From: Ctena decussata
Taxonomy: Eukaryota; Mollusca; Bivalvia; Lucinida; Lucinidae
Length of the DNA stretch: 64,000 nucleotides
NCBI GenBank assembly: GCA_963989385.1
Contig: OZ022506.1
Location: 8,578,841-8,642,840 of the forward strand
Reading direction: 5' to 3'
Part shown: piece after piece, positions 1 to 9,860 of the stretch
How the letters are laid out: the number at the start of each line of letters is the position of its first letter
Numbering within the stretch: position 1 is the first letter of the stretch
Position numbers and translations under genes: made by a program
Notes under the pieces: generated by a model
What the model was told of the DNA's origin: nothing
Databases searched by the model: none
What the model saw: the letters and a program-made list of their open reading frames with translations, nothing else

Positions 1-418
1 TGGAAATAGAAGAAAATACTAAGCACGACGTAAATTCCTGGCATTATGAGCGTTATCTTTCTTTGTTGTACTAAACGCCTATAGATATTAGGTCTCGACA
101 CAAAAATAAAATTTGCAATGTTAATTTTCATCTGCCATCATCTCAGTGCGCTCGCACGAAGTCTTACAATAACCGCTGAAAGATCAAGAGATCGCCAAAT
201 CCACCTAGTAGCATGTGAAAGGTAACCTATCGAGTCGAGTACCTTTCACACCCTTGGTTAACTATGTATATACAAGGGCTGTTACATGTACGATACGAAA
301 AAGAGCTGTTAGAAACGAAAAATCCATGGTAATCAAACGACCTGATGATGGCCTGATGACCAAGTCGTTTGGTAACTATGATTTTTTTCGTTTCGCAATG
401 TTCAACTCATTTTCGTTT
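1..418. other. Gene-free stretch with a short foldback
   Basis: No coding exon can be supported. Bases around 305-335 and 362-398 form an imperfect inverted repeat (an AAACGAAAAA...CAAACGAC half against its complement), so this is probably an old MITE. It is interrupted by the SINE that follows. Confidence 0.45.
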
Positions 419-713
419 CGTAACATCCTTGGTTGGTTGGTTGATTTGATGCTTAACGTCCACGGTAAACAACTAAGGTCATGTCGGGACGGTCAGTAAA
501 CCTAACCACACTATTCCTGGGCAGGCTTAGACCTCCTAAGCGGGTAACCAGTACTAAGTGCACATACTTTCGCCAGTAACTGACAACTTCCCTTCTTGAA
601 TCAGCGGAAGGAGAAACGAAAGTTTGTGGCCAGACCGGGATATGAACCCAGGACCTCTGACTTACGAGTCAGGTGCCCTACCGATTGCGCTACCCGGCCC
701 GGCCGTAACATCC
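419..713 (-). mobile_element. tRNA-derived SINE with target-site duplication
   Basis: Minus-strand SINE. The head at about 640-703 resembles a tRNA: it has an A-box-like GTAGCGCAATCGG, an anticodon-like stem CTGAC/GTCAG and a B-box-like GGGTTCATATCCC. The body continues to a TTGG repeat tail at 429-440. The element proper is 429-703 and is flanked by CGTAACATCC at 419-428 and 704-713, which I read as its target-site duplication. The anticodon stem encloses only six bases, so this is not a working tRNA gene. Relatives lie at 4826-4912 and 45000-45235. Confidence 0.8.
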
Positions 714-792
714 TCGAAAACAAAGTATGAAAGTTAACATTGCAGCTCAAATCCAAGATAAAAGGCGATAGTTGGACTAAACATAAGCCTTC

Positions 793-900
793 CCAGCGGG
801 CACAGGATGTCGAAATGACGTCGAACTGACGTCGATGTGACGTAATAATGTCTCGACAACGTCAGTACAACGCCATTTTGACGTTATGTGCCTGCGGGAT
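793..900. repeat. CAGCAGGCACA-type element with ACGTCGA array
   Basis: Short element bounded by CAGCGGGCACA on the left and its complement TGTGCCTGCGGG on the right. The core is a loose array of ACGTCGA/TGACGTC words. Two relatives with the same ends and core lie at 39927-40014 and 44340-44455. Confidence 0.7.
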
Positions 901-911
901 TATTTCAGCGC

Positions 912-1085
912 TCCTATAGACGAAATACCAACAAAGTGGTATGTGCCTCCAGCGTAGACTCAGATCAGCATTGGAATCTTCCCAGTCTAATCAGAGTCTT
1001 CGCTCTGCGCTGAAAGGGTAGCTAAGGGTCTCGGCTAGCTCCACGCAGACAGCGAACACTCTGATCAAACTGGGTGGATGAAATA
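912..1085. repeat. Degenerate copy of the 235 bp palindromic MITE
   Basis: It contains ACCAACAAAGTGGTATGTG, CAGACTCAGATCAGC-like and GTAGCTAAGGGTCT blocks in the family order. The right end is lost near 1085. See the entry at 27050 for the family description. Confidence 0.6.
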
Positions 1086-1252
1086 CCCCGCAACGTGCAA
1101 GGTCTACACTGGGTCTCGCTGAAGCTGCTGGATTATCGACCCTACCTGCGGACGAATCATACTCTATCTCACTTATAGCACGATACCCAGAGTAGAGCTT
1201 ACCTTACATGTTGCGGGGATCTCATGCTAAACATTCGGGAATACGGGGATTG

Positions 1253-1253
1253 T

Positions 1254-1336
<83 letters not shown>

Positions 1337-1433
1337 TGAGACTTGTTTAAAGTGGGTCAAATGTAAAAAAAATATTATGATAGAATACAGCCTTTCCTAT
1401 GTCTACACAAAATACAGTTTTATATATACACAT

Positions 1434-1472
<39 letters not shown>
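1253..1472. repeat. Two (GA)n microsatellites
   Basis: Nearly pure GA runs at 1253-1331 and 1440-1472. The open frame across them encodes only alternating Arg/Glu and is not a gene. Confidence 0.95.
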
Positions 1473-1474
<2 letters not shown>

Positions 1475-1475
<1 letters not shown>

Positions 1476-2560
1476 TCAGTTGTGAAACATGTATATAGTA
1501 GGTCAAAAAGTATAGAAAATAAATATTTGGACAGATAACGAGAGGTTGGAAAAGGGAGAGACACTTTGAAACTTCATTCAGTAAAACGAAAAAAATATAG
1601 TAGTTATCTTAAAAAATTTGGACAGAATTATCTGCATTTTTCGGTTTCACCCAGATTACACTGCCTGTCTAACTGGGATCGGCATCATTAGCTAGTCCGC
1701 TACCAGTTTTGAGAAAACTGTGGCTTGAAATTAACATTATAATTAAAAAGTGTCCCATAATTTATTAAGGGAAATAATTATGGTAAGTGGGTATTACTTT
1801 TTCGATTTACCCGTAGATACATTGTTAACTAGATCCTTAATTATCCTACTGTAAAACATGCATGTGCATGCGCAGACACAGTCTAGTCAGTTTTAAAAAA
1901 CACAATCAATATTTATATCTTACCAACAAATAAAAGCATCGCAAACGACTGCGTGATACTCCCCACTGCAAACCTATTTCATTCATCGATTTTTCCAGAT
2001 TTATTTTTTTCTCTGAAAAACGCCAGAGCATGGGCAGCAAGACCTCGAAGCTTTTTTCATGACAGGACACTATATTACTCTGATCACTTTCTATAAACTT
2101 CCAAAATATCATTTACCACTCTGATCATACACAATTTCTGTGATTTTATACATGTATGTGACCATGGGGCAGAGGCAGACAACCCCCTAAGGGTCAAATT
2201 TGGATCACCACAAGAAACTTTTAATACTTCTATCATCAGTTGTGAGTTTCTGAAAAATCTGTTTATGATTTTATATAGATTTTATCATTTTCTACGCAGG
2301 TATATATACCTGTAGCCTGGAAGAGGAGGAGCCTCAATGGAAGCTTTCATTACTCTGATCATTTGCTGAAAGTTTTAGAAAAACTCTGATTTTATACAGA
2401 TTTTTTCATGACTTTACACGAAATATAGCCCCAGGGCATGGGCAGATAACCCGCGAGGATAACATTGCTTTGCTAATACAAAGCTTTTGTTACCTCGATC
2501 ATGTTTGTGAAGTTTCATGAGGATACTCCAAAAAGTAGAGGAACAAGAGGCCAAAAACCA
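1475..2560. other. Gene-free AT-rich stretch
   Basis: No exon or clear element edge. Between about 2158 and 2530 three loosely similar segments (GGGGCAGAGGCAGACAACC and GGGCATGGGCAGATAACCC are related words) suggest a decayed tandem repeat. Confidence 0.4.
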
Positions 2561-2778
2561 TAAGTGCCGTTACTCTGTCAATAATCATCGAAATTTGCCC
2601 ATTAACGACCTTAAGTGAGACATTCTTGATACAAAGGCATATGCAAAATTTGAATGAAATCCGTTGATAAATACTTAAGTTATCGAACGGAAACTAAGTA
2701 CGGACGGACGGATGGACAGACACACGGACGGCCAACGTGAAAACATAATACCCCGCCACTACCGTGTGGCGGGATATA
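2560..2778. repeat. Interspersed repeat with GGACGGAC run and 3' hairpin
   Basis: It carries a GGACGGACGG tract followed by a perfect small hairpin, CCCGCCAC...GTGGCGGG, at about 2753-2772. This layout is typical of a dispersed SINE-like or foldback repeat. No coding content. A similar GGACGGAC tract occurs near 60995. Confidence 0.45.
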
Positions 2779-2942
2779 AAAAGAAAATCCATTAAAATCC
2801 ATAGACCTTTGGATCCTCATATTTTAGGCTGTAGCTATTCATCCTGACATAATGACCATTGCATTGAAAACCAAAGGTATTTTTTTAAACAAGGTGGCAA
2901 ACAGTTAAAACCGCAAGTACTTTACATGTGACATGGCAGGAG

Positions 2943-3195
2943 GGTAATCACGGGGGTAATACAAATTTCCCTACCTGTACTTTCGACCGAGTCAGTCAGT
3001 TACCATACATGCAAAAGTGGCTGTCGACCGAGACAAGCGACAGCAGTATGAGCTTGGTCGAAAGTCTTTAACAATAGTATCATTTACCGTTACCGGTTAT
3101 GCTTACGATCGTATTCTCGGTCGACAGCCACTTTGCATAGTACAGAATCGGTCGAAAGCACAGGTAACCAAATTGGTATTACCCCCGTGGTAATA
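2943..3195. mobile_element. MITE with ~75 bp inverted ends
   Basis: The left end (from about 2943) and the complement of the right end (to about 3193) share ACGGGGGTAATAC, ACCTGT-CTTTCGACCGA and AAAGTGGCTGTCGACCGAGA in order. A diverged second copy lies at 41508-41696. Non-coding. Confidence 0.7.
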
Positions 3196-3660
3196 TGTGT
3201 CTTGAGTTTACAAAAATCCTAGCACTGATCAAGGAGATGTAGAGCGGACATGGAAGTTAATTGACAGACGGACGAACTGCAACTAGACGGCTGGATAACG
3301 CCACGACATAATGCGACCCATCTTTCGAAAGGGGTATAAAAATGATCATAGCTGATACCAACCAGTGATGCGCTACCTAAACGCATCATCAACAGCAAAC
3401 TTCTCTTTATAAATACAGGGAAAACTCTGCTACGATCATCTTTGCTAGCCAAGGATACTAAGTCCACTTTGTTCCTTACCATTTGCCGACGACCTGTTCG
3501 CAAATCAGATTTCCCACAGCGCCGCCCTTTGGCTGCAGCTAGTTGCTCCCCCCGCGTGTTATCTTTAGATCAGAAGATCTGTTTCAAAACACACTTTTTG
3601 CACAACTGCGCATGATCGTTCAAAAAACACTAATGAATTGGTTAATCTTGACCGTCTACT
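3196..3660. other. Gene-free stretch
   Basis: Open frames here are short, lack splice context and match nothing I recognise. I see no repeat boundary. Confidence 0.3.
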
Positions 3661-3664
3661 CCTG

Positions 3665-3780
3665 TTTTGTTGTTGATTGATTGTTTTGGGTTTAACGGCT
3701 CTTTGAGACAGTATTTCAGTCTATATCGAACCGTCCTGTTTGGTAACTGTTAACGGTATCCACGATGTTTTCTGTTCTGT
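3665..3780 (+). repeat. SINE-like fragment (TTTGGGTTTAACGGC type)
   Basis: The segment TTGGGTTTAACGGCTCTTTG plus GACAGTATTTCAGTCTATAT recurs near 23790-23880 and, on the opposite strand, at 59755-59810. This marks a dispersed repeat, probably a SINE tail. Confidence 0.5.
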
Positions 3781-4009
3781 TCTGTTTTAATTCTCGTAAC
3801 GACGTTCCCCAAATGGGTCAGCGGTGCGTTACCATAGTTGCACACACCTGACGCCGAGTGTCCGTCTATCACGATATTTTCTACCGACAAAGCGCCTATT
3901 ATGCGGAAAATATTTTGTTACGGATAATTTGAGTGGCTGTGATGGATGTTATTCGCATCCAAGAAATGATGCAGTGGGAAAAATCGTTTTACGAATATGC
4001 CGTTGGCCA

Positions 4010-4170
4010 AGGGTACGTAATGCCTCATTCACACGATCAAAGTTTCTTTGTCACAGAAACTTTAACAAAAGAAAGTTTAATTTGGCATATTTTTTTGTCA
4101 TTCACACGAGCACATATTTCTATGACAAACCTACTTAGTCACAGGAGCTTTGCCCGTGTGAACGAGGCTT
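4010..4170. repeat. Partial relative of the 62116-62538 MITE
   Basis: It shares TTCACACGA(T/G)CAAAGTTTCT, GTCACAGAAACTTTAACAAA and TTCTATGACAAACCTACTTA-like blocks with the complete element near the right end of the window. The two open frames here are by-products of the repeat. Confidence 0.6.
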
Positions 4171-4825
4171 ATTAAGACATCCCTTGCTTGTGACGATGTG
4201 CTACGACATAAAATCGTGCCTTATCAATTCAAATGTTGAAGACAACAAGTTCATTACAGAAATAGGAGCGAACTGTCCAACACCTGCGGCCAACAGTGCC
4301 AAACGTTTTACTTCAATATGACTGTTATACTCCGTATCGAAATGTGTTTCATCCGTCCGTTTTCTTCCGTAGGAAGCGACTGCCATGACCCGTATACGTG
4401 AAAATTCCATATGGTATGAAAGACGCCGCTTTTGCTCAAGTGTTATCTATCAACGTGATCTTACTTATGAATTTATATTTGCTACAGATACCTGGCTACC
4501 AAAAAACATCACTTTTTTTTATAAATTATTTACTTATAGGAGAAATTAAGATTACAAAGACAAAATTCGATGGCAAAATTCATCCTTTTCATATTCTTGG
4601 GAAATTTCTCGTCAGTAACGAAGATAAAAACGAAAACGATGGCATGCAAATATGAACATGATTACATACAAAAACGATAACTACCTATCTGCCACAAAAT
4701 ACATGCATAAAGTAGAAAAAATAAAGAAAATGACTCACCCGCGAAAAGGCACGTGCCTCGGTAAACATCTGTATTTTCCGTACCCGACCGGATTCTCCCA
4801 AACTGTTAAAGGTCGTATGTACGGT
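4171..4825. other. Gene-free stretch
   Basis: AT-rich with small open frames and no recognisable protein, repeat edge or splice pattern. Confidence 0.3.
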
Positions 4826-4912
4826 GTGGTTAACCTAACCACACTATTCCCGGGCAGGCTTAGACCTCCTAAGTGGTTAACCAGTACTAAGTGCACATAC
4901 TTTTGCCAGTAG
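4826..4912 (-). repeat. SINE fragment
   Basis: Matches the body of the SINE at 429-703 (TAACCTAACCACACTATTCC onward to TGCACATAC) but lacks the tRNA-like head. Confidence 0.75.
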
Positions 4913-5380
4913 ACATGACCATAGCTGTTCTCTAAGAATATATAAAATCTGTCATCTAATGTTTGGTGAAACATGATTTTATGTTGAAGAAAAATGTTAT
5001 TTCGGTTGATTCCCGTGATATACAGCTCAACGTCGGAGTCGTCTGAAGCCCCTTTCGTTTGTCTCGGCATTGCAGTATAGTCCACGATATCTTTATGGGT
5101 TATTAGAATCGGGAATAAGGGAATAGGGAATAAGTGACCAACTTGACGCGTCTTGTCTGCCTATTCCAACTTAGCGCTCCAATCCCCTTATACAACCAGA
5201 TCGTCCCTCTCAGGTGTTTGGTCTATGATATCCTGGAGTTGCTGACAGAAGTTTTATCATGTCCAGATGTTGGTGTGTAAACATTATTGAAAAGAGCGCT
5301 GGTTTCAAGAGGTTTGACATAAGTCTGTTAGAGACTAGGATTGAGATAAGTCTGCTGGTCGGCGATCAGAGACAGCACTC
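4913..5380. other. Gene-free stretch
   Basis: Nothing recognisable on either strand. The open frame covering its left half also runs back through the SINE fragment. Confidence 0.3.
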
Positions 5381-5395
5381 ACCATGCTTTATATA

Positions 5396-5619
5396 CTAGG
5401 GGAGAGTCGGGTAACTTCGGACAGCGTGGAAATTCGGACATTGACATTGTTTCCTTTATATGTCAGTTGTTTGGAACTAAAACAAAAATTAACTGGCCAA
5501 ACAGAGAAAATCCTGATGAGACGGCTCATTATGAGCCGTCTCATCTGGATTTTCACTGTTTGCCACTGTATGTCCGAATTTACCCGCCTGTCCGAAGTAA
5601 CCCAACTCTCCCCTAGAAA
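5396..5619. mobile_element. 224 bp MITE with a palindromic core
   Basis: Imperfect inverted ends, GGGGAGAGTCGGGTAACTTC on the left and its near-complement at 5590-5615. The centre (about 5505-5565) is a member of the GGCGGCTCAT palindrome family, so one repeat may sit inside another. The open frames on both strands follow from the palindrome. Confidence 0.7.
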
Positions 5620-5925
5620 TCCAATCATATACTCTTACCTTTTCTCCACTGAAGTCAACCTTGTGTCTGTTATCTGTTGACATATCTCACCAAAGTTCTT
5701 CCAGTTCAGCTCACAGAGACCCAGTATGTTCTAATGGTATCTGTCGATTTCATGATGCAGCTCTTCTAGTTTCCCAGAAGGCCTCAGAGTCCTTACATTC
5801 CACGTTTCGTCAGTGTACCATGCCTACTCCATCTAATTTTCTTGACCTTTGTTACACCAGCAACGTCTAATCACATGGCGTTCAACGGTAGGCGCGGTCA
5901 TTGTTATATCCGGATGCAACCCATA

Positions 5926-6045
5926 GCCGAGCAGTGGGGGTTAAAGGCCCACTGTATCTTGGACACAGCAGATGAGCCCATTCCTCTCCTGTCGCTGCCT
6001 TATTCTACCCTGATTCGAATAAAGGTACCCATTTACTTAAGAGTA
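5926..6045 (+). repeat. SINE-tail-like repeat
   Basis: The block GGGGGTTAAAGGCCCACTGT ... CTGCCTTATTCTACCCTGATTC recurs at about 52125-52235. Dispersed repeat, no coding content. Confidence 0.5.
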
Positions 6046-6075
6046 AAGTTTTTTTAAGGGCTTCCCCGTGCAGGG

Positions 6076-6168
6076 AAGCAAACAGGCCGTCACTTAAGTT
6101 GATTCAATGTTGCGTGCCTGCTGGGACCCATTAAGAATACCTTCCATGCAGGCACATTATGTTGAATC
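6076..6168. repeat. Left half of a CAGCAGGCACA / TTGAATCAACG element
   Basis: Contains TTGATTCAATG and GCGTGCCTGCTGGG. Its presumed partner half is at 21508-21595, on the far side of the LTR retrotransposon. The retrotransposon therefore appears to have landed inside this older repeat, at the GAATC at 6164-6168. Confidence 0.65.
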
Positions 6169-6887
6169 TGTTACGCAGAAGGTTTTACACTCGGTCGACA
6201 CGGGTGTAGAGCCTTATGCGTCGCCAGGACGGCAGAGGGTGATTTCCGGTTAAAGGGTTATCTACCAGTGTATTACACTAACAAGGAAACTCTAACAACG
6301 TTAGAATTTTTTGAAATTTATATATACTGTAAATTCTATATACAACAATACAATTTACAACTGTCACAATTACAATAATATACAACACATATTAGTTCAT
6401 GTCGCTGGCCCAAGTAAGGTGTTTGTTTCAAATCTGTAATCGATTTGCGTACAATACGCAAATAGATTACCGTCTGACGTCAACACCGTACTCGGCTCAG
6501 CGCCATGAACTAAAGGAAAACACAAAGAACAAAAAAAAAAAAAAAAACGTTAGTTTGAGCTCATACAAAAAAAACAAGGCCTTATGTTGGTAGACTTCAA
6601 TTTGTCGTTCCCTGGATCATGTCATGGGCCAGTCCATATATCATGAGGAACACCAACTTATATTAACACGTGCACGATTATATACTGGTCGCTCCCTGGA
6701 TCGTACCAGGGACCAGTCTATATGTAACAAGACACACTATAGTGGACGAACACTGTACCACTTTCACCTCCGCAGTATTGAGATCGCCTTCGCCGATATT
6801 TTGTGTTTCCCGCCTCTGCTAGGAAAACATGCACAAGGGCGTTGTAACTGCTCTACCCGGGTTGGTATTAACCTGGAGACGTATATC
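6169..6887 (-). repeat. 3' LTR of the retrotransposon, distal piece
   Basis: Nearly identical to 19094-19818 of the other LTR. It starts with TGTTACGCAGAAGG and ends at GTATATC, which is repeated at 13134-13140 on the far side of the nested insertion. Confidence 0.92.
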
Positions 6888-6902
6888 ACGGTGCATAGCC
6901 AT

Positions 6903-7440
6903 ATCGGACGCTATCTGTGAAAACTGGACTCTATCTGTGTATTTCGGAGTCTATTTGCGTTAGTTTAGGATTCTATCAGTCCCAAAATGGAAAACGAGGT
7001 AAGGGTGGGTGTTAATAAACTCTAATATAATTGTAAACAAAACATTTTCTTATGGGGCATAAGGTGCACGGAACGTCAGACATCCGTGTCTTCCAGTATC
7101 TATAGCTGTTATGTCTAGTTCGTATTTACTTTCGAGTCTACAAGCTGGAATGAAGGTCAAGATTTGACAATTTTGAAGAGTGTGTCCACTTTGAACGCCG
7201 ATCAGTTGCGAACGCAATGGAAAGAAAACAGATCGGTTGGATAAGTTTGACCCTAATGAATGAATTTAAAATTTTGTAAGACTCTGAGTTGAAAGAATAT
7301 CTCCTTTTTGAAGAAAATCGGATTTGTTTACCTTTTACAATGGCACCGGATGCTATATGCGCCTGGCACAAGACTCTATCAGCGGCTAATCGTGCTTCAC
7401 ACAGGACTCTATCTGCCAATATCATCGGAAACTATCTGTG
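6903..7440 (+). repeat. Subterminal motif cluster of block A, left arm
   Basis: Iterated GGACTCTATCTGTG-like words in the same orientation at 6906, 6926, 6946, 6968, 7348, 7371, 7404 and 7427. The core CTAT is constant and the flanks vary. Clusters like this near transposon ends commonly bind the transposase, which is an inference here. Confidence 0.75.
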
Positions 7441-7652
7441 CTTCAGAAGCATGGGCCTACATTTGTCTAGTGATTCGAAAATGGTATCAACACGAGGCAG
7501 ATTTCTATTTAGATATCGTTCATGATTGATTGATTCCTCTTCTTGCACACATTTTAAAACTTTTCAGAGGGTTTTGGAGACCTCAAAGCCGTAGAAATGA
7601 ATCAACGTTTCAATACGCGCGAATACATATTTTTTGCAGTTGCAGTTATAAG

Positions 7653-9012
7653 CCATGCTGAAAGTCATCTTGAACAGGCTTAAACCACAAGCCGAAGAGA
7701 TAATCGCTGAGGAACAGGCTGGGTTCCGAGCGAAAAGGAGCACCACGGAACAGATCTTCAGCCTTAGAGTCCTGTGTGAAAAGTATCTCCAACATCAGCA
7801 GAATCTGTGCCGTGTCTTTATTGATTTCCAAAAAGCCTTTGACAGGGTATGGCATGCAGCCTTACGGGCCACCATGCGGAGGTGCAATGTCGGTGCAGGT
7901 CTAGTTCGCACCATTGAGCAGCTGTACGACAAGGCTACAAGTGCAGTCCTGATCAATAGCAGCACAGGAGAATGGTTCAGAACAATTGTTGGAGTAAGAC
8001 AAGGATGTCTTCTGTCACCCACCCTCTTCAACATTTTTCTCGAACGGATCATGTCTGAAACTCTGGAAGAATGTGGCGGGGGGGGGGGGGTGTTGGCATG
8101 GGCGTCAGAGACATTGCCAATCTGCGGTTTGCCGATGACGGGCGGCACAGACATTGCCAATCTGCGGTTTGCCGATGACGGGCGGCAGAGACATTGCCAC
8201 TCTGCGGTTTGCCGATGACATAGACGTTCTAGCTGAGGAAGAGCAGAAACAACAGGCTCTAGTTGAAAGTCTCGACCAAACCTGCACAAGGGGTAAGATG
8301 GAGATCAGTGCTGCGAGGACCAAACTGATGACGAACAGCGCAGATGGCATCCAGAGGGAGATCAAGGTAAAAGGGCAGAAGCTGGGTACTGTAAGCAGCT
8401 TCAAATGCCTTGGGTCAATTGTCTCAGATGATGGCTCAAAACAGGAGGTTTTCTCAAGGATTGCACAAGCCACCTCAGCTCTTACCAAGCTGAAACCAAT
8501 TTGGAGATAGCGGCATGTCTCTTGGATCAAGGGTGAGACTTATGCGCTCCCTTGTCATTTCCATATTTCTGTATGCCTGTGAATCGTGGGCCTTGACAGC
8601 AGTGTTAGAGAAAAGAACGCAGGCCTTTGAAATGAGATGCTACCCAAGGTTACTGAACATTTCGTACAAGGACCATATAACCAATGAGGAGGTTCGCAGG
8701 AAGTCCCAAGCAGCCATTGGAGAATATGATGGGCTCCTGACGCTGGTCGGGAGGCGGGGGCTGGGGTGGTTTGGCCACGTCTCAAAGTCTTCTGGTTTAG
8801 CAAAGATAATTCTTCAGGGCACAGTGAAAGGGGGGGGGAGGGGGTGGACGGAGAAGGAGGTGGGAAGACAATATCAAGTGGACAGGAATGGATTTTGCCA
8901 GCTCGGCTAGGGCAGTTGAAGACGGGACAAGGTGGAAAGGGATTGTTTCGAAGTCATCTGTGGTGCACCAACGACCTAGTAAGGTTATGGGATAGAATAG
9001 AATGAATAGAAT
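7653..9012 (+). pseudogene. 5'-truncated LINE (RT and C-terminal part)
   Basis: Fragment of a non-LTR retrotransposon inserted in block A. It is flanked by AGTTATAAG at 7644-7652 and 9013-9021 and ends in a GAATAGAATAG tail, as expected for target-primed reverse transcription. Three frames carry parts of the protein. The first (7655-8218) has RT motifs FIDFQKAFDRVW, GVRQGCLLSPTLF and a FADD. The second (8154-8507) has the proper FADD-I plus the downstream palm/thumb region. The third (8515-8910) has YACESW and a C-terminal part ending GFCQLG. Endonuclease and N-terminus are absent. Breaks: a G-run at about 8077-8090, a three-fold 40 bp repeat at 8106-8220, and a frameshift after 8507. Shorter copies of the same family are at 45655-46082 and 52271-52425. 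Clade not assigned. Confidence 0.92.
8106..8220 (+). repeat. Three tandem 40 bp units over the RT active site
   Basis: The unit containing ACATTGCCAATCTGCGGTTT then GCCGATGACG starts at about 8111, 8151 and 8191 (period 40). Each copy spans the codons for the catalytic FADD box. Forty is not a multiple of three, so every added unit shifts the frame. Confidence 0.93.
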
Positions 9013-9021
9013 AGTTATAAG

Positions 9022-9406
9022 TACAAACGGTGGTGGACACCTAGAGTTGCGGTTTATTATGAACAACATCTATAGGTTGGTGTAACTATATGCATAATAT
9101 TAGATCAAAGAAACCCATAAATGGAGAGAGCACTGTCAACTTCCTTTACATCTTTTGAGTGAACCGCTGTGGGTTACAGGGCCTCATTTTGGCAATCTAC
9201 TGTGGACACGAATTGAGCATGCGCCGCAGGACTTTTTTCTAATTCGGGACTTAGCCTTCGCCGTTTTGGCTGATGCAACCACAAGTTTGATCTTTTACGA
9301 CCTTTTTGGCTGAAAAAAGAAAGGCAAGGTCCGCTGATCACAAGTATAGTCCGTTGCCTTGAGGACAACATCTGTCCGTTGGCATAAAATTACATTATTT
9401 CGGAGA
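9022..9406. other. Remainder of block A
   Basis: No open frame of interest and no further repeat edge. It lies between the LINE insertion and the right-hand motif cluster of block A. Confidence 0.4.
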
Positions 9407-9853
9407 CACAAATAGAATCCGGAACATTGAAAATAATCGGTGGTGTCCTTTAAACATTGATATTTACGTAAAGATTTTATTTATGCACCTAACAACATGT
9501 GTAAATTATCAAGAACATAATTATCTTTGTAAATTAAGGACAAAATTCATTACCTACAAATAAAAACACTGAGTTTTTCCTTGTTTTCATGGGAAATGTA
9601 CGCACCTGCACTATCACGCTGCATTTGATTTCACTGATGACAAGCACTGAACATCGCTAGCTGAATAACATCGACGGAAATATTAGGAAAAATAAGGTAT
9701 GTGTTCCGTGGAAACCATGAAACCCAGTACTTACACGTTTTGTCCCTTTTTCTTCGACTGAATCGCCAAAGCGTCCATGGCAAGTAACAAATAGAGTCCG
9801 TAGCACTCACAGATAGAGTCAAGTAACGCAGAATTTCACAGATAGCGTCCGAT
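9407..9853 (-). repeat. Subterminal motif cluster of block A, right arm
   Basis: The block A motif appears in the opposite orientation at 9407-9420, 9786-9799, 9808-9821 and 9837-9850. It mirrors the left cluster. The last site lies in the 19 bp perfect inverted repeat that matches 6903-6921. Confidence 0.75.
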
Positions 9854-9860
9854 ACATTGC

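Noticed and set aside
630..703. Possible tRNA gene on the minus strand
   Set aside because: Box-like sequences exist, but the anticodon stem leaves a six-base loop and the segment is the head of a SINE with its own target duplication.
1224..1538. 104-codon Arg/Glu-rich open frame
   Set aside because: Produced by two GA microsatellites.
7289..7529. Two overlapping plus-strand frames of 73-78 codons
   Set aside because: They overlie the iterated motif cluster of block A and have no homology.
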